Source: Micavibrio sp. (lineage in GTDB: Bacteria; Pseudomonadota; Alphaproteobacteria; Micavibrionales; Micavibrionaceae). From it: a stretch of DNA of 5,090 bases. Shown piece by piece: positions 1 through 3,785 of this stretch (positions are counted from its first letter, which is position 1; every line of letters begins with the position of its first letter). Position numbers and translations under genes: made by a program. The stretch covers positions 1-5,090 of the forward strand of contig JAPJRC010000101.1 in assembly GCA_030824805.1 (NCBI GenBank), written 5' to 3'. The notes under the pieces are model-generated. The model saw nothing but the letters and a program-made list of their open reading frames with translations. It searched no databases and had not been told where the DNA came from.

Positions 1-958
1 GCTTCACGCCCGATGCGCGGATATCCATCGCACGCCCGTACAAATGCTGGGAATTAGATGCCTGTCCGCCGCGCGTGCTCTGCAACATCGCGTTGGTGGC
101 CGGGGAACGATAGCCGGAAATCAATTCCATGCGGTCCACATCGGCGCCGCCATCGCGCAACTTTTGCACCACGCGTCCAAATTTTGCGACCAGACGGCTG
201 TCGATATCCTTCACTTCGTTGCGGCGGAAATCGCGCATGAAATAATCGAACGCGTCCTTGTCGACACGGCGGAAATCGAGCGTCATTTTTTCGGCGGTGT
301 GCGTGTTGTAGAACACAATACTGCTGGCGTTGCGCAGCAATGAAGGCGTCTGCAGCTTCTGCCTTTCCGGCTTGATGATTTCTGGAGTTTCGGCTTCTTT
401 TACCGGCTGACGCGTACGCTGCTTTTCTGCGGGTCTTTCGGCCGGCTTTTCTGCCGATCGGCGTGTGCGTTCCTCGGCGGGCTTTCCGGCCATCTCGCCC
501 ATTGGCTTTACCGTCTGCTTGTAAGGCGGGCGCGGCGTCGGCAGCGGCACGTTTTCAGAAGGCGCATCCACACCGATATCGGCAGGGCGGCGCACAGGCA
601 GCGGCGGGTTTACGATCGTCGTGACCGGGGCTTCGGCCACTTGCGGCGCTGGTTCGCTCACTTGCTGGGCAGGCCCTGTAACCAGCGGTCTTAAACGTCC
701 GCCCTTTTCCGCCTGCACAAAGGTTGGAAGCCTTCCCTGCTTGCCGAGGCTTCCACCCGGGCCAATGTCTTTAAAATCGTTCAGGTCGATGACGGGAGGC
801 TTCGAGGCTTCCGTAATGCGCAGATCCTCTTCGATCTCCGGTGTCAGGTCGTCCGGCGCTTCGCCCTGCAGGAATTCGGTGCCGTTGAAGTACACGGCCG
901 AAGACGCGCCCACCGCGAGGGTCGCGAACATAGCGGTTAGAAAATGACGACGTTTCAT
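1..958 (-). CDS. Tat-exported DUF882 / peptidase M15-like (YcbK family) protein, C-terminus beyond the window
   Basis: An uninterrupted minus-strand frame runs from the ATG at 958-956 off the left edge, giving 319 codons without a stop. An AAGG ribosome binding site lies at 969-966, 7 bases before the start, and a good promoter precedes it. The N-terminus (MKRRHFLTAMF...) is a twin-arginine signal: RR at residues 3-4, FL at 6-7, a hydrophobic stretch, and a likely cleavage site after ASSA (about residue 21). Residues 30 to about 205 are a Pro/Glu/Lys/Arg-rich linker with KPAE/RPAE repeats at 159-179. From about residue 212 (SSIVFYNTHT) comes a DUF882 domain with ISGYRSPATN near 283 and SQHLYGRAMDIR, which contains the HxxGxAxD zinc motif (H305, D312). 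The third metal ligand expected in M15 enzymes would lie in the missing C-terminus. E. coli YcbK of this family is a known Tat substrate. The inferred role is periplasmic cleavage of peptidoglycan stem peptides; the exact substrate is unknown. The long charged linker probably places the domain away from the membrane or in the murein layer. Confidence 0.9.
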   Translation of the reverse strand, partial: MKRRHFLTAMFATLAVGASSAVYFNGTEFLQGEAPDDLTPEIEEDLRITEASKPPVIDLNDFKDIGPGGSLGKQGRLPTFVQAEKGGRLRPLVTGPAQQVSEPAPQVAEAPVTTIVNPPLPVRRPADIGVDAPSENVPLPTPRPPYKQTVKPMGEMAGKPAEERTRRSAEKPAERPAEKQRTRQPVKEAETPEIIKPERQKLQTPSLLRNASSIVFYNTHTAEKMTLDFRRVDKDAFDYFMRDFRRNEVKDIDSRLVAKFGRVVQKLRDGGADVDRMELISGYRSPATNAMLQSTRGGQASNSQHLYGRAMDIRASGVK

Positions 959-986
959 GGACACACCTTACTCTTTTCAGAGGGTT

Positions 987-1015
987 CTAATATGACAAAT
1001 ATAGTAATATGTCAA
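987..1015 (-). promoter_or_regulatory. Promoter of the DUF882 gene, with an overlapping palindrome
   Basis: Read on the minus strand, a perfect -35 TTGACA (1015-1010) is followed by a 17-base spacer and TATTAG (992-987, four of six matches to TATAAT). The predicted start of transcription is near 980, which leaves a leader of about 22 bases before the ATG at 958 with its AAGG site. An inverted repeat TGACA (993-997) / TGTCA (1010-1014) fills the spacer and reaches into the -35 box, so a repressor could bind here. No regulator is encoded nearby. Confidence 0.65.
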
Positions 1016-1049
1016 TAATTTTAACCTCTGGCCCGTTCTGGCACGGGAC

Positions 1050-1081
1050 TTGAAACTGTATCTGTACGGAACAACTATAAG
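1050..1081 (+). promoter_or_regulatory. Possible promoter of the lytic transglycosylase gene
   Basis: TTGAAA at 1050-1055 (five of six matches to the -35 consensus) is followed by TATAAG at 1076-1081 (five of six matches to the -10). The 20-base spacer is longer than ideal; shifting the -10 to CTATAA shortens it to 19. Transcription would start near 1088, about 18 bases before the ATG. It lies back to back with the minus-strand promoter, about 35 bases away, so the two could be regulated together. Confidence 0.4.
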
Positions 1082-1105
1082 AAAACCGCAGGACACAGAG
1101 CAAAA

Positions 1106-2062
1106 ATGGCCCAAAATGCTATATATAACAAAGCCTTGAACGCATATAACGTCCCCCGCGACGTGTACAATGCCATCAAGAATGCCGCCAACAGGACCGG
1201 GGTCAATTTTACCTACCTCATGGAAAAGGCTGCCGTTGAGAGCTCTTTCGACAAAAACGCCAAGGCGCGCACCAGCTCTGCCACCGGCCTGTACCAGTTT
1301 ATCGAATCCACCTGGCTGAAAATGGTCAAAGACCACGGCGACAAATACGGCCTCGAAAAATACGCGGACAAGATCAGCGACAGCGGCAAAGTCTCCGATC
1401 CCAAAGCCCGCCGCGAAATCCTGAACCTGCGCAAAGACCCTGAAATCGCCTCCCTGATGGCCGCGGAATTCGATTCCGGCAACTACGCACGCCTGAAAGA
1501 AAATGTCGGCGGCGATATCGGTTCCACCGAACTTTACATGGCACACTTCCTCGGCGCCGGCGGTGCGTCGGGCTTCCTGAACGCGATGAAGAAAAGCCCC
1601 AACATGGTTGCGGCGGACATCTTCCCCAAGGAAGCCCGCGCCAACCGCAACGTATTCTACGACCAGCAGACAGGCGCGCCCCGCACGCTGAAACAGGTTT
1701 ATGCTTTCTTCGACCAGAAGTTCCAGAGCAACCTCGAGGGCGACCAGATCATGACGGCGGCCAACAACACGGTTGCCTCGGAAACCCGCACCGCATCGGC
1801 CTCCACGGGCCTGCGGATGGTCCAGAACGCCCCTGCCCAGATGGAAGACGACCCCTTTACCCGCCTCGCCTCGCTGATGCGCACGGACAATGTCATGCGC
1901 GCCAACAATTTCTCGGCCTCCTCGCGCGATTCCGTTCTGCGGCTGTCCGATGCCCGCCAGCCCGGTGCCGGCAATGACTGGCAGATCATCCCGCCTTCCC
2001 TGCACAACCGCCTGTCCCTGACGCCCGCGCAGCTGATGATGCTGTCTGATTTCAGCGCCTAG
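1106..2062 (+). CDS. SLT-domain lytic transglycosylase, without signal peptide
   Basis: This 318-residue protein cleaves the MurNAc-GlcNAc glycosidic bond of peptidoglycan, judging by its fold. Residues about 15-165 match the lysozyme-like SLT domain. The catalytic glutamate is E45 in AAVESSFD, followed by the hallmark SSATGLYQFIESTWL (57-71), an AAEF helix (119-122) and ELYMAHFLGAGGASGF (142-157). The YMAHFLG form is common in alphaproteobacterial and phage-like members. Residues about 205-318 are polar and low in complexity with no recognised domain, ending in SLTPAQLMMLSDFSA. The N-terminus (MAQNAIYNKALNAY) is not a Sec or Tat signal and there is no membrane helix, so export must use another route or the protein acts from the cytoplasm. 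The ribosome site is weak (AGAG at 1097-1100; AGGA at 1090-1093), but the ATG gives the complete SLT domain. It is transcribed away from the DUF882 gene, another murein-related protein. It could belong to a flagellar, secretion or prophage-derived machine, but no such neighbours are visible. Confidence 0.92.
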   Translation: MAQNAIYNKALNAYNVPRDVYNAIKNAANRTGVNFTYLMEKAAVESSFDKNAKARTSSATGLYQFIESTWLKMVKDHGDKYGLEKYADKISDSGKVSDPKARREILNLRKDPEIASLMAAEFDSGNYARLKENVGGDIGSTELYMAHFLGAGGASGFLNAMKKSPNMVAADIFPKEARANRNVFYDQQTGAPRTLKQVYAFFDQKFQSNLEGDQIMTAANNTVASETRTASASTGLRMVQNAPAQMEDDPFTRLASLMRTDNVMRANNFSASSRDSVLRLSDARQPGAGNDWQIIPPSLHNRLSLTPAQLMMLSDFSA

Positions 2063-2096
2063 CAACGCTTCTGACATTGCGTAAGCGGCTGTTTTT
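2061..2096 (+). terminator. Probable intrinsic terminator after the lytic transglycosylase gene
   Basis: AGC + CGCTT (2061-2063, 2066-2070) can pair with AAGCG + GCT (2083-2090), leaving an AA bulge and a 12-base loop. A five-T run follows at 2092-2096. The stem begins at the TAG stop codon and overlaps the candidate promoter of the next gene. The bulge and long loop make it only moderately convincing. Confidence 0.4.
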
Positions 2097-2104
2097 ACTA
2101 TAAT
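2077..2104 (+). promoter_or_regulatory. Promoter of the acetylpolyamine amidohydrolase gene, implying a leaderless mRNA
   Basis: A perfect -10 TATAAT lies at 2099-2104, 16 bases after TTGCGT (2077-2082), a partial -35. Transcription should start at about 2111-2113, on or beside the ATG at 2113. The eight bases between the -10 and the ATG are CGGCCGCC, which contain no Shine-Dalgarno sequence. Confidence 0.6.
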
Positions 2105-2112
2105 CGGCCGCC

Positions 2113-3141
2113 ATGAAAACCGTCTACTCCGCACGACACACTGAGCACGCCCCCGCCGTCGAATTGGGCGAGGGCCGTTTTATCGAACATTTCGAAAAAC
2201 CCGAACGCGCCTTCTATGTGCTCGAAGCCGTGCGCGAACGTAAGATAGGCGACATCGTCGCACCGGATTCTTTCCCGATCGAAAAACTGTTTTCCATCCA
2301 TCCTGAACGCTATGTCGATTTCCTGCGCGAGGCACAGGAAAGATGGACCGCGATGGGCCGCGAAGGTTTGATGCTCCCTGCCGCATTTTGCTCGCAGAAT
2401 AAAAACGCCAAAGAACCGAAATCTTTTCTGGGACAACTCGGCTATTACATTGCCGACGGCTGCGCGCCTCTCACACTGACATCGTGGAACGCCATCATCG
2501 ATTCCGCCCATTGCGCGCTGACCGCGCAATCTTTCATCGCGAAAGGCGAACGAACCGCCTTCGCACTGTGCCGCCCGCCGGGGCATCACGCCTCCGCACG
2601 CCTGGCCGCGGGCTATTGTTATTTGAACAATGCAGCCATTGCGGCACAGGCATTTCTGAACGACGGCGCAAAACGCGTTGCCATTCTTGATGTCGATTAC
2701 CACCACGGCAACGGCACGCAGGATATATTCTACAACCGCGAGGATGTTCTCTTCCTCTCGCTCCACGCCGATCCGTACAACGACTATCCGTTCTTCCTCG
2801 GCCACGCCGATGAATTGGGCGCGGGCAAAGGCGAAGGGTTTAATACCAACTATCCTTTGTCCAAAGGCACGGACTACGCGCAATGGTCGCGCGCGCTGGA
2901 AGACGCTTTGAAAAAGATTGCAAACTACGCGCCCGATGCGTTGGTTGTTTCTCTAGGCGTCGACACGTTCAAGGGAGATCCGATCTCGCGTTTTACTTTG
3001 GAAAGCGATGACTTCCTCAAAATGGGCGCCGCCATTTCCACCATCAAAGCGCCGACGCTTTTCGTGATGGAAGGTGGTTACGCCGTTGAGGAAATCGGCA
3101 TTAACGCCGCGAACGTTTTGTCCGGTTATCTCGGCGCCTGA
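2113..3141 (+). CDS. aphA: Acetylpolyamine amidohydrolase (histone deacetylase family)
   Basis: This 342-residue zinc enzyme removes acetyl groups from acetylated polyamines such as acetylputrescine, acetylcadaverine or acetylspermidine, freeing polyamine for reuse or breakdown; it is expected to be cytoplasmic. It is full length: the Mycoplana ramosa enzyme is about 341 residues, and the key positions fall at the same numbers as I recall them for that protein. The HDAC signature is complete: CRPPGHH with H158 and H159, DVDYHHGNGTQD with zinc ligands D195 and H197, LGVD with D284, and MEGGY with the transition-state tyrosine Y323. The loop at about residues 80-110, which in this family shapes the dimer and restricts the active site to slender polyamines, is present, and this separates it from lysine-deacetylating relatives and acetoin-utilisation AcuC. 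The ATG at 2113 aligns with the family N-terminus (MKTVYSARHT). No ribosome binding site precedes it, but a -10 box lies just upstream. No polyamine transporter or acetyltransferase gene is next to it, so the exact substrate is inferred. Confidence 0.94.
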   Translation: MKTVYSARHTEHAPAVELGEGRFIEHFEKPERAFYVLEAVRERKIGDIVAPDSFPIEKLFSIHPERYVDFLREAQERWTAMGREGLMLPAAFCSQNKNAKEPKSFLGQLGYYIADGCAPLTLTSWNAIIDSAHCALTAQSFIAKGERTAFALCRPPGHHASARLAAGYCYLNNAAIAAQAFLNDGAKRVAILDVDYHHGNGTQDIFYNREDVLFLSLHADPYNDYPFFLGHADELGAGKGEGFNTNYPLSKGTDYAQWSRALEDALKKIANYAPDALVVSLGVDTFKGDPISRFTLESDDFLKMGAAISTIKAPTLFVMEGGYAVEEIGINAANVLSGYLGA

Positions 3142-3350
3142 TCCTGTAAAAATCCAAGATATGCAATAAACGCATGACACCATCCCGCTTGTCGGGGCAC
3201 GATTACTGCCATTTAAATACAAACAACTGTATCCAACTATAGATTTTCAGTATTCATGTAAATATCAAATAGAAATACTGTTAACTATACTATAAACAAG
3301 CATAAACTGCTTTAAGCGGCGCAGAATTTGACAAGTTATAATATTTTTTG
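3142..3350. other. AT-rich intergenic tract without a recognised gene
   Basis: I see no coding frame or RNA gene here. From about 3205 the composition turns strongly AT-rich compared with the flanking genes, with repeated AACTATA words (3234-3240 and 3283-3289). There is a perfect 7-base inverted repeat, CAGTATT at 3248-3254 and AATACTG at 3274-3280, with a 19-base spacer. An isolated TTGACA (3328-3333) and a TATAAT (3337-3342) are too close to each other to form one promoter. No convincing terminator follows the amidohydrolase stop codon; only a short CCCG/CGGG hairpin near 3184-3196 without a T-run is seen. The tract may be an upstream activating or operator region for the unit starting at about 3386. 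Confidence 0.5.
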
Positions 3351-3379
3351 TTGACATTGACCGTCCTTTACATTAGATT
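3351..3379 (+). promoter_or_regulatory. Strong sigma-70-like promoter of the small transcription unit
   Basis: A perfect -35 TTGACA (3351-3356), a 17-base spacer and TAGATT (3374-3379, four of six matches to TATAAT) lie downstream of a T/A-rich stretch that resembles an UP element. The predicted transcript starts near 3386, giving a leader of about 50 bases before the small ORF at 3438. Confidence 0.6.
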
Positions 3380-3413
3380 GAGGGTAACAAAGCGGAACCA
3401 ATACCGCTCAATC
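3376..3413. repeat. Inverted repeats around the predicted transcription start
   Basis: GATTGAG (3376-3382) and CTCAATC (3407-3413) are a perfect 7-base inverted repeat that spans the predicted start site and overlaps the -10 box. Inside it, AGCGG (3391-3395) pairs with CCGCT (3404-3408). The outer pair could be an operator; the inner one can form a leader-RNA hairpin. The two share bases 3407-3408, so they would be alternative folds. Confidence 0.4.
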
Positions 3414-3437
3414 AAATAAAGAACCAGGGAGGTTCTG

Positions 3438-3608
3438 ATGAGTACTTATGCACGTCCAGCATTCTGGCGCGCAGTAAGTAGCGCCAGACCGGCAAGTGGA
3501 ACGGAGGTTTCAGGCGTCGGGAGACTATCGAAAGTAGCGGGTTTGAGCTTGGCTCATATGAACTTGGTCAAACCCGGACTGGGACAACAACTCGGGCTCA
3601 GCGCCTGA
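3438..3608 (+). CDS. Candidate 56-residue small protein of unknown function
   Basis: The ORF starts with the ATG at 3438-3440 (MSTYARPAFWRAV...) and ends at the TGA at 3606-3608. It has the best ribosome binding site in the window: GGAGG at 3428-3432, 5 bases before the ATG. It also has its own promoter and a terminator 25 bases after the stop, which is the layout of a real monocistronic gene. The predicted product is basic (7 Lys/Arg against 1 Glu), Ser/Ala/Gly/Leu-rich, and lacks cysteine, a clear membrane helix and a signal peptide. It matches no family I recognise. Against coding: third-position G+C is about half, lower than the neighbours, with codons such as AGA, CTA and GGA, and exact hairpins run through the frame. 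The hairpin 3420-3436 overlaps the ribosome site and could gate translation. It could be a small regulatory or membrane-associated protein, or an accidental frame in an sRNA. Confidence 0.45.
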   Translation: MSTYARPAFWRAVSSARPASGTEVSGVGRLSKVAGLSLAHMNLVKPGLGQQLGLSA

Positions 3609-3632
3609 TCCATTGCCCCCTACTTTCAAAGG

Positions 3633-3671
3633 ACAACACCGTGTTTAGCCCTCGTAATGCGGTGTTGTTTT
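3633..3671 (+). terminator. Intrinsic terminator of the small transcription unit
   Basis: ACAACACCG (3633-3641) pairs perfectly with CGGTGTTGT (3660-3668) over an 18-base loop, and the descending arm runs into TTTT (3668-3671). It begins 25 bases after the TGA of the small ORF. The loop contains the word GCCCTCGTAAT, which recurs at 3744-3754. The long loop and short T-run make it a moderate terminator. Confidence 0.6.
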
Positions 3672-3700
3672 GTGGAAGTAAAAACATCGGCGGGCGTTGA
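3641..3700 (+). other. Possible 19-codon leader ORF upstream of the dehydrogenase
   Basis: A GTG at 3641 follows an AAAGGA motif (3628-3633) by 7 bases and opens a 19-codon frame (MFSPRNAVLFCGSKNIGGR) ending in TGA at 3698-3700, inside the TTGA loop of the next hairpin. It is followed by a strong terminator at 3720-3743 and then the dehydrogenase, a layout resembling attenuation. No run of a single amino acid or known sensor peptide is evident, so this is only a possibility. Confidence 0.15.
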
Positions 3701-3714
3701 CGCCCATTCCTTTT
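3692..3714 (+). terminator. Second hairpin in the tandem terminator region
   Basis: GGGCG (3692-3696), a TTGA loop and CGCCC (3701-3705) form a compact GC-rich hairpin. The T-run TTTT at 3711-3714 starts only after ATTCC, so on its own it is a weak terminator; it may act as a transcript-stabilising or pausing hairpin. Confidence 0.4.
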
Positions 3715-3719
3715 GAGAT

Positions 3720-3743
3720 AAATCCCTTGCGGGATTTTTTTTT
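3720..3743 (+). terminator. Strong intrinsic terminator upstream of the dehydrogenase
   Basis: AAATCCC (3720-3726), a TTGC loop and GGGATTT (3731-3737) form a perfect hairpin that continues into a run of nine T (3735-3743). This is the clearest rho-independent terminator in the window. It points along the plus strand 43 bases before the dehydrogenase ATG, so that gene must have its own promoter downstream of or overlapping it, or be controlled by read-through. Confidence 0.8.
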
Positions 3744-3756
3744 GCCCTCGTAATAT
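3727..3756 (+). promoter_or_regulatory. Possible promoter of the dehydrogenase gene
   Basis: TTGCGG (3727-3732) and TAATAT (3751-3756) are separated by 18 bases and would start transcription near 3763, giving a leader of about 23 bases that includes AAGGA (3773-3777), 8 bases before the ATG. The -35 lies inside the terminator hairpin, so RNA polymerase passing from upstream and initiation here would compete. Both boxes are only partial matches. Confidence 0.35.
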
Positions 3757-3785
3757 AGCAAGCTTACTTTCGAAGGAATTTTTTT

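Larger units (their letters stand above)
3386..3671 (+). ncRNA. Candidate structured small transcript (about 286 nt), possibly also encoding a small protein
   Basis: The segment between the promoter at 3351-3379 and the terminator at 3633-3671 holds several perfect hairpins: AGCGG/CCGCT (3391-3408), AGAACC/GGTTCT (3420-3436, which pairs part of the ribosome site), TCTGGCGC/GCGCCAGA (3463-3470 with 3481-3488, 10-base loop) and CGGGTTTGA/TCAAACCCG (3538-3546 with 3568-3576, 21-base loop). This density of exact stems is unusual for a coding sequence and suggests RNA structure. I do not recognise it as tmRNA, RNase P RNA, SRP RNA, 6S RNA or a common riboswitch class. It may be a dual-function RNA, or purely an sRNA whose ORF is incidental. 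The 5' end is inferred from the promoter. Confidence 0.35.
3621..3777 (+). repeat. Two short words each repeated once, in swapped order, around the terminators
   Basis: GCCCTCGTAAT occurs exactly at 3648-3658 and 3744-3754, 96 bases apart. TACTTTCAAAGGA (3621-3633) recurs with one change as TACTTTCGAAGGA (3765-3777). The order is A-B in the first block and B-A in the second. The second A copy supplies the AAGGA ribosome site of the dehydrogenase, and the first precedes a GTG. They may be regulator binding sites or the remnant of a local rearrangement. Confidence 0.5.

Noticed and set aside
44..947. Plus-strand frames at 44-343, 58-240 and 621-947
   Set aside because: They are shadows of the uninterrupted minus-strand DUF882 frame, which has a signal peptide, promoter, ribosome site and domain motifs.
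977..2134. Long minus-strand frame (385 codons) opposite the lytic transglycosylase
   Set aside because: It is antisense to a gene with clear SLT motifs, shows no recognisable domain, and is explained by the G/C-biased third positions of the real gene, which suppress stop codons on the other strand.
2098..2883. Minus-strand frame (261 codons) opposite the amidohydrolase gene
   Set aside because: It is a shadow of a strongly supported gene with all HDAC-family catalytic residues, and has no family features of its own.
2113..3141. Acetoin-utilisation protein AcuC or a lysine deacetylase instead of acetylpolyamine amidohydrolase
   Set aside because: The length, N-terminal sequence, loop at about 80-110 and position numbering of H158/H159/D195/H197/D284/Y323 agree with acetylpolyamine amidohydrolase, not with AcuC-like proteins.
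3386..3671. Known RNA classes (tmRNA, RNase P RNA, SRP RNA, 6S RNA, cobalamin, TPP, SAM or glycine riboswitch) for the structured segment
   Set aside because: None of the conserved sequence boxes of these RNAs that I can recall is visible. A covariance-model search would be decisive.
3142..3785. Mobile element, attachment site or CRISPR in the large intergenic gap
   Set aside because: There is no transposase, no terminal inverted repeats with target duplication, no tRNA end, and no regularly spaced repeats. The only repeats are two 11-13 base words present twice.
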